Of a DNA stretch of 64,000 nt, positions 25,845 to 36,040 are shown piece after piece. The stretch covers positions 1-64,000 of the forward strand of contig CAZQLL010000021.1 in the NCBI GenBank assembly GCA_964594125.1, in the 5' to 3' direction. Numbering within the stretch: the stretch's first letter is position 1; the number at the start of each line of letters is the position of its first letter. The stretch comes from CAVRZJ01 sp964594125 (GTDB lineage: Bacteria > Acidobacteriota > Thermoanaerobaculia > Thermoanaerobaculales > Thermoanaerobaculaceae). The notes beneath the pieces are model-generated. The model saw only the letters and a program-made list of their open reading frames with translations, made no database searches and had not been told where the DNA came from. The translations under genes and the position numbers were made by a program.

Positions 25845-27041
25845 TCAGAGGCTTGGCGACCTGCCGGCTTCGGCCTTGGCTCTGACCATTGCTCGGGCTC
25901 GTGGGTCCTCGAGCAGCCGGCGATACATGAGATCCGCGATGAAGCGATTCCCTTCTGCCGAGTAGTGGCCTGCACCTTCGACGAAGCCTGCGGGCGAACG
26001 ATCGATGAACAGCCTGTCCACGTCGGTGGGGCAGACGCGGCGCAGGTCGTCAACGAAGTCCAGAAACAGGATGTTATGCTCACGTGCATAGTCGGCGACG
26101 AATCGCCTCCAGGGTCGCGGCAGATCCGCAGTGTACTCAGCACGTATTGGGAGGTAGGCAAGGACCAGCACGCTCCCCTTCGCTCGGTTCAGATCAGCGA
26201 GGGCATCGAACATGAACGGCAGCACCCTGAGTGTCTCTCGATCACGACCCGCTTGTGCCTCGGGGACAACGCCGGCGCCGTCAAGCCTCAAGGCGCGGCG
26301 GACCACCTGGATCGTATCCATACAGCCCACCGCGTCTCGTGCGCGCTCCAGGAATCTCGACCGCCGGGATCTCGGCACGGGCACGTTCCTCGTGACGAGC
26401 CGGCCTTGCTCGAGCGCCAGGATCGGCTTTCCGTACCCGAGGAATTCCGTCGTCTGAGCCCGGTCAAAATCTGCCCAGATGAAAGCGAACACATGGATGC
26501 CGTGGTCCAGCTTCGCCCCGTCGCGTTTGTACCAGAGATAGGCCTGGTCGACGCCGTAGCCGCCCTGGCCCATGTTGACCGTCTCGATGCTCTCGCCGTG
26601 CGCCGCGAGCAGCGCCGGCCAGGTGTGGTCGTTGTCCACACCGTAGCCGAGGGTGAAGGAGTCGCCCGAGCAGATGATGCGCGTAACGCCCTCCGGCACC
26701 CTCGGGGTGAAACCCCTATCGTTGCGGAACCGCTGTGCGTTAGTCCTCAGGAAGATCCTCGGGCCGTACATGTCGGGGAGATCGACGTTCGGGAGATTCA
26801 CCCACCCCAACTCCGAGTCGTACTCGGTATGGAGGCGCTCGGCAAGAAGCCGGTGACCGAAGGCACCGCGGAACGCAACCAGAAGGCTCGCAAGCCCCTC
26901 GACCAGGACGAGCAGGACAAGCGCGGCAGCGATGTTGTAGACGGCGAACCGAGCGTAGCGGCGGACGCGTAAGGACAGGCGCAAGAGACACACCCCCCAA
27001 TGCAACTCAGGAACCGATCCTCTGTTCGTGCGACGAGTCAC
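25845..27041 (-). CDS. SGNH/GDSL hydrolase-fold protein with membrane anchor
   Basis: This protein is up to 398 residues. It has a single hydrophobic segment near residues 34-56 (AVYNIAAALVLLVLVEGLA) and then an SGNH fold: block I IICSGDSFTLGYGV, NMGQGGYGVDQA, and block V EGAGHYSAEGNRF with the His. The topology suggests an anchored periplasmic esterase-like protein. The most N-terminal 15 residues are uncertain; a GTG a few codons later is possible. It lies in the lower-GC accessory stretch beside a glycosyltransferase-like gene, so surface-polysaccharide modification is a reasonable guess. Confidence 0.75.
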   Translation of the reverse strand: MTRRTNRGSVPELHWGVCLLRLSLRVRRYARFAVYNIAAALVLLVLVEGLASLLVAFRGAFGHRLLAERLHTEYDSELGWVNLPNVDLPDMYGPRIFLRTNAQRFRNDRGFTPRVPEGVTRIICSGDSFTLGYGVDNDHTWPALLAAHGESIETVNMGQGGYGVDQAYLWYKRDGAKLDHGIHVFAFIWADFDRAQTTEFLGYGKPILALEQGRLVTRNVPVPRSRRSRFLERARDAVGCMDTIQVVRRALRLDGAGVVPEAQAGRDRETLRVLPFMFDALADLNRAKGSVLVLAYLPIRAEYTADLPRPWRRFVADYAREHNILFLDFVDDLRRVCPTDVDRLFIDRSPAGFVEGAGHYSAEGNRFIADLMYRRLLEDPRARAMVRAKAEAGRSPSL

Positions 27042-27250
27042 CAGTGGTGCTGCAACGCTCCCCTGCCGCCTTCGCTGTGCGGCCTAGACTCGTGCAGGCG
27101 AATCCTATCCCAGACTCGGCGGCGCCGGGGCGACGCCGATCGGCCGGCGGGTCCCCGAGGAATGCCGGCGCCCAGCGGCGTCGAAGTCCCGAACGGCGGT
27201 CGCAGGGACCCTTGTTGCCGGCTGCGTGAAAGCGCGCGATTCCGGTGAAG

Positions 27251-27655
27251 TCAGCATCGCCATTCCTCGTCGCCGCGTGCTGGCGCGTGTTGGTTGGCGC
27301 AACACGCAGGTGCAGGGTTGTCCTGGCGGAGGCGCGCGGCGAGGAGCTCGAGACAGGCGGAGTCGGGTGGTGTGCGTTGGAGCTCGCAGACCACTGGTAG
27401 GAAGGAGTGCAGTGAGCGGATGGGCTCAAGAGGCACAGCGTTTTCCGGGCGAGCGCGTCGGCGCACCGTGGCGAGCAGGAAGGCAGCCTTGGCCGTCTCG
27501 AGGGGGACGTCTTCGGCGGCGAGCGTTTCATCGAGGGCGCGATCCGGTCGGCGGGGGCGGTCTGGCGTATCGGGGAGGCTGGTGCCCAGGTGCGACACCG
27601 CGGCGACATAGGCGGCGGGCGCCTTGAGGCTCGTTGGGAGCGGCTCCTGCGCTCG
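27251..27655 (-). pseudogene. Remnant ORF next to an IS21-like fragment
   Basis: An open minus-strand frame encodes AAYVAAVSHLGTSLPDTPD, AKAAFLLATVRRRARPE and LEPIRSLHSFLPVVCEL. This resembles hypothetical proteins that I associate with IS21-like elements (IRSLHYFLPV-type core). It is shifted in frame relative to the istB-like fragment just upstream and has no obvious start. It is best read as part of a decayed element. Family recognition is weak. Confidence 0.4.
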
Positions 27656-27659
27656 GCAC

Positions 27660-27835
27660 TCATGCGGGCGGCGTGCTCCTGGGCCTCCCTGAGGCGGTAG
27701 GAGCTGCCGCCGATCTCGAAAACCTCGGCCTGGTGGGTGAGGCGTTCGACGAGAGTCGCGGCGCAGTAGGCTTTGGGAAGGCCTCGTTGCCGCTTGACGC
27801 CGGCGTCAGACAGAACGACTTCTTCCCAGGCACAG
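27660..27835 (-). mobile_element. IstB-like (IS21 family) C-terminal remnant
   Basis: Minus-strand translation gives YCAATLVERLTHQAEVFEIG followed by GSSYRLREAQE. This is the characteristic C-terminal end of the IS21 helper ATPase IstB. The ATPase core with Walker motifs is absent and no complete transposase or terminal inverted repeats were found. The fragment overlaps the upstream region of the DUF1801 gene on the other strand. Confidence 0.6.
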
Positions 27836-27844
27836 GAGGCCACC

Positions 27845-28351
27845 ATGCCCGCCCGCAATACTGAGAGGACTCCCAAGCGCACAGTCCGGAAGCCGGTGAA
27901 GCACGCGGCGGCACAAGCCAAAGCTGCCACGACGCTGCCGGAATCCATGATCACCGGCAAGGCAAGCCCCGCGAAGGCAGCGGACGGCGACAAGCCGGTC
28001 TTCGCCTACGTCGCCAGCGTGCCGCAACCGCAGCGCGGCATCGCCGAAAAAGTCGATGCCCTCGCGCCCAGGACACTGCCCGGCCTGCAGCGCTCCGTGA
28101 AGTGGGGCATGTCGTACTACGGCGTCGGCGATGGCTGGTGTTTCTGTTGCGGTGGCTTCGCGACACACGCCAAGCTCATGTTCATGAACGGAGTGACCCT
28201 CACGCCGGTACCGCCGGTGACGCCGGTGGCGATGGGCAAGTCCACGCGGGGCGTGGAGCTCGAATTCGTGGACGACCTCGACGAACGCCAGGTTGCGGCG
28301 TGGATGAAACAGGTTGCGGCCGCGCCCGGTGTTGGGGCGAAGAAGCGATAG
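27845..28351 (+). CDS. DUF1801 (YdhG-like) protein
   Basis: A 168-residue protein with a basic, Ala/Lys-rich N-terminus (first 45 residues) and then a DUF1801 domain: VASVPQPQRGIAEKVDAL, VKWGMSYYGVG, WCFCCGGFATHAKLMFMNG and VELEFVDDLDERQVAAWM. DUF1801 proteins are frataxin-like small folds of uncertain function, some linked to iron. The ATG at 27845 has AGGAGG eight bases upstream, a strong ribosome site. It is flanked by decayed genes, suggesting arrival with an accessory segment. Confidence 0.8.
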   Translation: MPARNTERTPKRTVRKPVKHAAAQAKAATTLPESMITGKASPAKAADGDKPVFAYVASVPQPQRGIAEKVDALAPRTLPGLQRSVKWGMSYYGVGDGWCFCCGGFATHAKLMFMNGVTLTPVPPVTPVAMGKSTRGVELEFVDDLDERQVAAWMKQVAAAPGVGAKKR

Positions 28352-28624
28352 TCCGGAGGCCGCTCACGAAGGTGATGATCACGTCGGAGCGCGTGTCCGG
28401 ACCGCGGCCAGAGGGTCGCTCAGACCCCAGCGAATCCAGTCGCCGGCTCGTCGGATGCAGAGCAGGCATCCGGGTGGTGGAGCCGACGCCGATCGCCCTG
28501 GTGTCAGACCGCGACCCGGCGGCGTCAGAGCTGACACCGACCGCCACACGATAGAGTGGACACTCCGACCCGGCGGGAGACGGAGGTCAGGATGGGCGAC
28601 ACGGAGGCGCCAGGAAGCGCCTGT

Positions 28625-28756
28625 ATGAGACCGATCTTCTTTCGCACGCCGGCCGAGCTGCGGGAGTGGCTGTAGCAGCTCCACGCGACGGCGGACGAGC
28701 TGCTGGTCGGCTCATTCGAGAAGGGCTCCGGGAAAGCCAGCATCACCCTCCGCGCC
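28625..28756 (+). pseudogene. YdeI-family fragment with an in-frame stop
   Basis: Translation from ATG 28625 gives MRPIFFRTPAELREWL, then TAG at 28673-28675, then QLHATADELLVGSFEKGSGK and ASITLRA. This is the N-terminus of YdeI/OmpD-associated family proteins, in which the two parts are continuous. The homology stops at about 28756, where a different gene fragment begins in another frame. It is clearly a broken gene. Confidence 0.7.
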
Positions 28757-28760
28757 GAGG

Positions 28761-29036
28761 CACTTCGTCTTTCCCTTCCTGGCGCACGCGCTCGGCACCC
28801 TGGCCGGCGCGTTCGTCGCCGCAGGGCTCGCGGCGGGCCGCGGGTCCGTCCCCGCGCTCGCGGTCGGCGGCCTGTTCCCCGCCGGCGGCGTTGCCAACGC
28901 GATGATGCTGCCGGCGCCGCCGTGCTTCGACGCAGTGGATCTGGCCGGTACGTACCTCCCGATTACCTGGCTCGGGGTCCGGCCGGGCCGTGGACGTTTG
29001 CAGGCGTGGCCGGGCGCGTTGCGGCGCCACCCGTAA
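28761..29036 (+). pseudogene. C-terminal fragment of a conserved small membrane protein
   Basis: A 91-codon stretch encodes FPFLAHALGTLAGAFVAAGL, then LAVGGLFPAGGVANAMMLPA, CFDAVDLAGTYLPITWLGV and a stop at 29034. It resembles the C-terminal half of a small four-helix membrane protein with PFLAHALGT and GGIAN motifs that I recall as a conserved hypothetical. No start codon or N-terminal part is present, and it abuts the YdeI fragment, marking a deletion junction near 28757-28760. Confidence 0.55.
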
Positions 29037-29082
29037 ACCAGGAGCTTCCCGGCGCGTACATCCAGCCAGAGGGAGGAACGCG

Positions 29083-29616
29083 ATGCGCATCGCCGACTGC
29101 GTGGGCCATTCTCTGCGCTGGCGCCAACCCGAGGCGTTGGTGCGCCGGTATGTGCTGGAGTCGTCGCTGGGGGAGGCGGCGGAACTGGCGTTCCGCAGCG
29201 TGTGGGGGACACTGGCGGAGGGCGCCTGCGCCGAGGGGCGCTGGACGTTCAAACGCGTCGGGTTCTTCAGCGGGCGCGTGACGGTGCGGGCGGCCGGCTC
29301 CGAGGCCGATCTGGCGGTGTTCCACCCGGCGACGTGGAGCGACGGCGGCGCGGTGGCCCTCGCCGATGGTCGCTCCCTCAAGGTCACCACGGGCTTCTGG
29401 CAGAGCTGGATCGAGATCGCCGGCGAGGACGGTGCGGCGCTGGTGCGCTTCGCCGTCGGCGGGCTGCTGCGCCTCGAGCTCGCCGTCGAGATCGCGCCCG
29501 CCGCGGTGCGCATGCCGGAGCTCCCGTGGCTGGCGATGCTGGGCTGCTACCTGGTCGTCAAGATGCACGACGAGACCGCCGCCGCAGCCGGCGCCGTCGT
29601 CGCCTGCTGCGGCTGA
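29083..29616 (+). CDS. Conserved hypothetical protein, possibly tubby/LURP-like
   Basis: A 177-residue protein with start ATG 29083 fixed by GAGGGAGG ten bases upstream. It is rich in alternating beta-like segments: RYVLESSLGEAAELAFRSVW, TFKRVGFFSGRVTVRAAGS, DLAVFHPATWSDGG, LKVTTGFWQSWIEIAGEDG and a hydrophobic C-terminal helix LAMLGCYLVVKMHDE. The pattern recalls tubby/LURP-one-like scaffold proteins, but no diagnostic motif is present. No signal peptide is seen. It lies 108 bases before the peptide-ligase-like gene and may be co-transcribed. The function is unknown. Confidence 0.7.
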   Translation: MRIADCVGHSLRWRQPEALVRRYVLESSLGEAAELAFRSVWGTLAEGACAEGRWTFKRVGFFSGRVTVRAAGSEADLAVFHPATWSDGGAVALADGRSLKVTTGFWQSWIEIAGEDGAALVRFAVGGLLRLELAVEIAPAAVRMPELPWLAMLGCYLVVKMHDETAAAAGAVVACCG

Positions 29617-29724
29617 CACCGGCCTTCGGAGCGCTGCTCGGTCCGCGATGGGAATGCGGGCGGCGCCGGCCGGTTTCTCACCCTCGACATCGGCACGCGA
29701 CGGCGCCGGCGGCGGAGGCTGGGA

Positions 29725-31290
29725 ATGCACGGAAGAGGATCGACGTTCGCGCGGCTTGGCCGCGACGAGATGTTCGCGCGCTTCGCCGAGCTGCAGGCGA
29801 CGCTGCCGGCGCAGTGGCCGCTGATCTCGTCGCTCAACCACGAGCCGCACTCGGTGGTGGTGGTGCCGTCGATGTCGCTGGCGGTCGACGTGCCCGAGGC
29901 GGTCCTGCGCGCCTACGAGGAGCGCATGCTTTTCCTCCTCCTCCTGCTGCGCCAGGCGCGCACGCGGGTGATCTACGTGACCTCGCAGCCGGTGCTCCCC
30001 GAGGTGGTCGACTACTACCTGTCGCTGATGCCGGGGATCATCCCCAGCCAGGCGCGGCGACGGCTGTTCATGACGCCGGTGCTCGACGGCAGCCCGCGGC
30101 CGCTGTCGGAGAAGATCCTGGCGCGGCCGCGCGTGCTCGAGCGCATCAAGGCGTTGATTCCCGACCCTGCGGCGTGCCACCTGATCCCGTTCGTGACCAC
30201 CGACCTTGAGCAGGAGCTGGCGGTGCGCCTGGGGATCCCGATGTACGCCGCCGACCCCGCCTACTTCCGATTCGGCACCAAGTCGGGCGGGCGGCGACTG
30301 TTCGCCGAGGAGGGCGTGGCGCATCCGGCCGGCGTCGAGGACCTGCACTCCCTGGCCGAGGTGGTCGGCGCGCTGGCGCGACTGCGCGCCGCCCGGCCCG
30401 GGCTGAAGGCCGCTGTCGTCAAGCTCAACGACGCGGTGTCGGGGCAGGGGAACGCGATCGTCGACCTGTCCGGTCTGCCGGCCGCCGGCGCGGCGGGCGA
30501 GGCCGCCGAGATCGAACGGCGCGTGATGGCGATGCGCCTCGAGCAGGAGGGCGGCGAGATCGGCCGCTACCTCGAGCGCCTCGCCGAGGACGGCGGCATC
30601 GTCGAGGAGCGGCTGGCCGGCGAAGCGTTCGCGAGCCCCTCGGTGCAGCTCCGCGTGACGCCGGATGGCGACGTCCAGCTCCTGTCGACGCACGACCAGA
30701 TGCTCGGCGGCGCCTCCGGGCAGAGCTACCTCGGGTGCATCTTCCCGGCGCTGCCGGAGTACGCTGGCATGATCAGCTCAATGGCGGAGAAGGTCGGGCG
30801 GCGGCTGGCGCGCGAGGGCGTGATCGGCCGCTTCGCGCTCGACTTCGTCGCGGTGCGCGACGGCTGCGGCGCGTGGCGGTCGTACGCCATCGAGATCAAC
30901 CTGCGCAAGGGCGGCACGACCCACCCGTACCTGACGCTGGAGTTCCTCACCGACGGGCGTTACGACGCCGGCTCGGGCCGCTTCATCGCCCCGGACGGGC
31001 GCGAGAAGCACTACGTCGCGAGCGACCACGTCGAGTCCGACGCGTTCCGCTCGCTGGTGCCGGAGGACCTGTTCGACATCGCGATGCTGCGCGGTCTGCA
31101 CTACAACCACGCCAGCCAGACCGGGATCGTGTTCCACATGATCAGCGCGGTCACCGAGCGCGGCCGCTTCGGGCTCACCGCCGTGGGCGACACGCGGGCG
31201 CAGGCGCGCGACATCTACGAGCGCGCCGAGCGCGAGCTGCTCGCGGAGGCCGCGCGGGCCGGAGCGGTGGGGGAAGTCGTCGAGGACTGA
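29725..31290 (+). CDS. ATP-grasp ligase, PGM1-related peptide ligase family
   Basis: A 521-residue protein with a pre-ATP-grasp N-terminal domain (about 1-170: VVVVPSMSLAVDVPE, RTRVIYVTSQPVLPEVVDYY) and an ATP-grasp domain (about 190-430: VVKLNDAVSGQGNAIVDLSG, VQLRVTPDGDVQLLSTHDQ, ALDFVAVRDG, AIEINLRKGGTTHP). The EINLR segment carries the metal-binding Glu/Asn. PGM1-type ligases couple amino acids or peptides to a carboxylate in natural-product pathways. Here no other such genes surround it, so the substrate is unknown. Confidence 0.8.
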   Translation: MHGRGSTFARLGRDEMFARFAELQATLPAQWPLISSLNHEPHSVVVVPSMSLAVDVPEAVLRAYEERMLFLLLLLRQARTRVIYVTSQPVLPEVVDYYLSLMPGIIPSQARRRLFMTPVLDGSPRPLSEKILARPRVLERIKALIPDPAACHLIPFVTTDLEQELAVRLGIPMYAADPAYFRFGTKSGGRRLFAEEGVAHPAGVEDLHSLAEVVGALARLRAARPGLKAAVVKLNDAVSGQGNAIVDLSGLPAAGAAGEAAEIERRVMAMRLEQEGGEIGRYLERLAEDGGIVEERLAGEAFASPSVQLRVTPDGDVQLLSTHDQMLGGASGQSYLGCIFPALPEYAGMISSMAEKVGRRLAREGVIGRFALDFVAVRDGCGAWRSYAIEINLRKGGTTHPYLTLEFLTDGRYDAGSGRFIAPDGREKHYVASDHVESDAFRSLVPEDLFDIAMLRGLHYNHASQTGIVFHMISAVTERGRFGLTAVGDTRAQARDIYERAERELLAEAARAGAVGEVVED

Positions 31291-31337
31291 AACTCAGGAT
31301 CGTTGCCGGCGTACAACCGGAAACACGGAGGTGCGGG

Positions 31338-31826
31338 ATGGGATCGAGGGAGTTCTTTGCCGCGCGCTGGGATGCCGAGGCGAAGGCGTTCGTCAACGTC
31401 ATGCGGGCGATGCCCGAGGGGCACGGCGAATACCGTCCGCACCCGCGGTCGCGCTCGGCGGCGGAGCTGGCATGGGTGCTGACGTGCGAGACCGTCGGGA
31501 TCCTCGACCTGATCGAGCGAGGCGAGCTCGACTGGCAGGAGACGCCGCCGCCGGCGCGCCTGCACGACATCGCCGAGCGGTACGCCGCCGCGTACCAGAC
31601 GGTGACGGCACGTCTGAAGCAGGTGGACGATGACGCATGGGCGGCCAGGGTGCAGCTCAAGATGGGCGGCGAGGTCGCGTGGGAGGCGCCGCTCGGCGAG
31701 ATGTTGTGGGGGTTCCTGTTCGACGCGATCCACCACCGCGGCCAGCTCTCGACTTACCTGCGGCCGATGGGCGGCAAGGTGCCGTCGATCTACGGCCCGT
31801 CGGGCGACGACCCCGGCGGGCAGTAG
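31338..31826 (+). CDS. DinB-like four-helix protein
   Basis: A 162-residue protein with DinB/YfiT-type features: an N-terminal helix, FVNVMRAMPEGHGEYRPHP, a central histidine-poor helix, and the C-terminal metal-site motif FDAIHHRGQLSTYLRPMGG. Members are metal-dependent thiol-transferase-like or damage-inducible proteins. The start ATG 31338 has GGAGG upstream. It follows the ATP-grasp ligase by 47 bases. Confidence 0.85.
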   Translation: MGSREFFAARWDAEAKAFVNVMRAMPEGHGEYRPHPRSRSAAELAWVLTCETVGILDLIERGELDWQETPPPARLHDIAERYAAAYQTVTARLKQVDDDAWAARVQLKMGGEVAWEAPLGEMLWGFLFDAIHHRGQLSTYLRPMGGKVPSIYGPSGDDPGGQ

Positions 31827-31984
31827 CGGCTCCGCACGCGGCGCGCCGCGTACCTCGCGCGCCGCGTTTCGCCTTCTCGTCCGCACATCGCTCGGCAGCG
31901 TGCGCGCGCTCGCGCGAGCAGGGGTTGACATTCGTGCCGATGTAGGTTCTGCTTGACGCGACATGCGAGTGCCGGAGACGGGGC

Positions 31985-33028
31985 ATGGCGGGTAGCGGCT
32001 GGACGGAGCCTCCGTCCGTGCTGCTCCTGCACCACCTCGATCCCGACTGGCTTCCCCCCGAGAAGACCGCAGTGCTCGCCGAGATCGAAACGCTCGTCGC
32101 CGGGCTGCGCGCCGACGGGCTCGCCGTCGAGCCGCGCCTGGTCGAGACCTCCCACCTCGGCGATGCCCTCTCCGGCGTCGACCCGGCCGGCGTCGTCGTC
32201 CTGAACATGTGCGAGGCGCTCCCCGGCGTGCCGCGCAGCGAGGCGCTGGTGACGTCGGAGCTCGACGCCCGCGGCTTCACCTACACCGGCTCGCCGACCT
32301 GCGTGCTCGAGCTCTCGTGGGACAAGGCGGTCAGCAAGCGACGGCTGTTCCAGACCGGTGTGGCCACCCCGGAGTGGCGGACGTTCCATACCCGCGACGT
32401 CGCCGGCTGGGATCGCTTCCCCGCGATCGTCAAGCCGGCGCACGAGCACGCGAGCGTCGGCCTGACCGACGCGGCGGTGGTGTTCGACCGCGAGGCGCTG
32501 GCGCGCCGCGTCGCTTTCGTGCTCGACGAGCTCGCGCAGCCGGCGATCGTCGAGCAGTTCATCGACGGCCGCGAGTTTCACGTCACGGTGTGGGGCAACG
32601 GGAGGCTGCGGGTGCTGCCGCCGGCGGAGATGGACTTCTCACGCCTCGACCGGAGCGCCGACCGCCTGTGCACCTTCGACGCGAAGTTCACACCGGGCTC
32701 GCGCCACTGGGACGGGATCGACGTCGTGCTGCCGGCCGAGCTCGAGCCGCACGAGGTGATCGCGCTCGAACGCGCGGCGATCGGCGCCTACCGGGCACTG
32801 GGGTGCCGCGACTACGCACGCATCGACGTGCGCCTGGGCGGCGAGGTGTTCTGGGTGCTCGACGTGAACCCGAACTGCGATCTCTCCACCGAGACCACCA
32901 CGGCGCTCGCGGCCGAGCTGGCGCTGGGGAGCTTCGCCGCCCTGTTGGGCCGCATCATCGGCCTCGCCGCTGCGCGCCACGAGCCGGCTGCGGTGCGCCG
33001 GCCGGTTCCCTCGCTGGCCCTGTGCTGA
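31985..33028 (+). CDS. D-Ala-D-Ala-ligase-like ATP-grasp protein
   Basis: A 347-residue ATP-grasp enzyme. The N-terminal Rossmann-like part has VVLNMCEALPGVPRSEALV and the substrate loop FTYTGSPTCVLELSWDKAVSK. ATP-binding segments are FPAIVKPAHEHASVGLTD, AIVEQFIDGREFHV and the metal-binding VLDVNPNCDLS. It lacks the canonical first-lobe motif of cell-wall Ddl, so it probably joins other carboxylate and amine partners. A TTGACA at 31925-31930 lies upstream without a well-placed -10. It converges with sdhB. Confidence 0.8.
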   Translation: MAGSGWTEPPSVLLLHHLDPDWLPPEKTAVLAEIETLVAGLRADGLAVEPRLVETSHLGDALSGVDPAGVVVLNMCEALPGVPRSEALVTSELDARGFTYTGSPTCVLELSWDKAVSKRRLFQTGVATPEWRTFHTRDVAGWDRFPAIVKPAHEHASVGLTDAAVVFDREALARRVAFVLDELAQPAIVEQFIDGREFHVTVWGNGRLRVLPPAEMDFSRLDRSADRLCTFDAKFTPGSRHWDGIDVVLPAELEPHEVIALERAAIGAYRALGCRDYARIDVRLGGEVFWVLDVNPNCDLSTETTTALAAELALGSFAALLGRIIGLAAARHEPAAVRRPVPSLALC

Positions 33029-33056
33029 CCGGCTTTCTCCCGGCGGGAGGGAGGGC

Positions 33057-33848
33057 TCAGGCGTCGGCGGCGTGCGCCTCGGCGGCCTTGCCGGACGGCG
33101 GCGCCTGGTGGAGAAACGACGCCCGCAGGAAGTCGCGGTTGAGGCGGGCGATGAAGCGGATCGAGATGCGCTTCGGGCAGACCGCCTCGCACTCGCGGAA
33201 GTTGGAGCAGCCGCCGAACTCCTCGCGCTCCATCGCCGTGACCATCGCCTGCGCTCGCCGGTAGCGCTCCGGCTGGCCTTGCGGCAACAGCCCGAGGTGC
33301 GACACCTTCGCCGCGACGAAAAGCATCGCGGCGGAGTTCGGACAGGCGGCGACGCAGGCGCCGCAGCCGATGCACTCGGCGGCGTCCATGGCGAGGTCTG
33401 CGGTTTCCTTGCCGATCGGCAGGGCGTTGGCCTCGCCCGCGCTGCCGGTGCGCACCGAGATGAAGCCGCCGGCCTGCATGATGCGGTCGAAGGCGCCGCG
33501 GTCGACGACAAGGTCCTTGAGCACCGGGAACGCTCGCGCGCGCCACGGCTCGATGTACAGCACGTCGCCGTCGCGGAAGTGGCGCATGTGGAGCTGGCAG
33601 ACGGTCGTCCCCCGCTCGGGACCGTGGGCGACGCCGTTGATCACCATGCCGCACGAACCGCAGATCCCCTCGCGGCAGTCGTGCTCGAAGGCGACCGGCT
33701 CCTCGCCGCGCTCGATGAGCTGCTGATTGAGCACGTCGAGCATCTCGAGGAACGACATGTGCTCGGATATGCCGCCGACGCGGTAGGTCGCGAAGGTCCC
33801 CTGCGTCCTGCGGTCCTTCTGCCGCCAGATGTGCAGCTCCAGGTTCAT
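33057..33848 (-). CDS. sdhB: Succinate dehydrogenase/fumarate reductase iron-sulfur subunit
   Basis: A 263-residue protein. The N-terminal ferredoxin domain binds a [2Fe-2S] cluster (CREGICGSCGMVING). The C-terminal domain has CIGCGACVAACP for the [4Fe-4S] cluster and CSNFRECEAVCPK for the third cluster. It transfers electrons from SdhA to the quinone site at the inner membrane. It is the last gene of sdhC-sdhA-sdhB, separated from sdhA by 262 bases of repeats. Its start follows GGAGGC at 33850-33855 on the minus strand. Confidence 0.94.
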   Translation of the reverse strand: MNLELHIWRQKDRRTQGTFATYRVGGISEHMSFLEMLDVLNQQLIERGEEPVAFEHDCREGICGSCGMVINGVAHGPERGTTVCQLHMRHFRDGDVLYIEPWRARAFPVLKDLVVDRGAFDRIMQAGGFISVRTGSAGEANALPIGKETADLAMDAAECIGCGACVAACPNSAAMLFVAAKVSHLGLLPQGQPERYRRAQAMVTAMEREEFGGCSNFRECEAVCPKRISIRFIARLNRDFLRASFLHQAPPSGKAAEAHAADA

Positions 33849-33902
33849 CGGTGCCTCCGTTTCTCCGTCGGGGCGTCGCGGTGCGGCGACCCTGGGTGGT
33901 GC

Positions 33903-34106
33903 AGAGAGGTCGAGAGCTCAGAGCCCAGAGTCGAGCGAGGGGCGGATGCGCAAGGTGCCCGGGCGCCGGTGGCGGCGATGACGGTGTACGTAGCGCGCCC
34001 TGAGCAGCGCTTCATCGCGGTTCCCGGCGCGCCTCGTGCATCGCTTCGCCGCACGCTCCCGACGCTCAGCTCTCAACGCTCGACCCTCGACTCTCGGCTC
34101 TCGGCT
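33903..34106. repeat. Inverted clusters of heptamer repeats between sdhA and sdhB
   Basis: At 33913-33940 the units are AGAGCTC AGAGCCC AGAGTCG AGCGAGG. At 34065-34106 six units read CTCAGCT CTCAACG CTCGACC CTCGACT CTCGGCT CTCGGCT. The two clusters are in opposite orientation: AGAGTCGAG (33927-33935) is the exact complement of CTCGACTCT (34086-34094). The sdhA-sdhB transcript can therefore fold a long stem across this gap. No gene is present here. Confidence 0.75.
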
Positions 34107-34110
34107 CACC

Positions 34111-36027
<1,917 letters not shown>

Positions 36028-36040
36028 GCCGCCTCCCTTC

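Noticed and set aside
31925..31953. Promoter for the Ddl-like gene
   Set aside because: TTGACA is present, but no -10-like hexamer lies at 16-18 bases, so it was not listed as a feature.
33903..34106. CRISPR-like array
   Set aside because: Repeat units are seven bases with no unique spacers; this is a simple tandem repeat.
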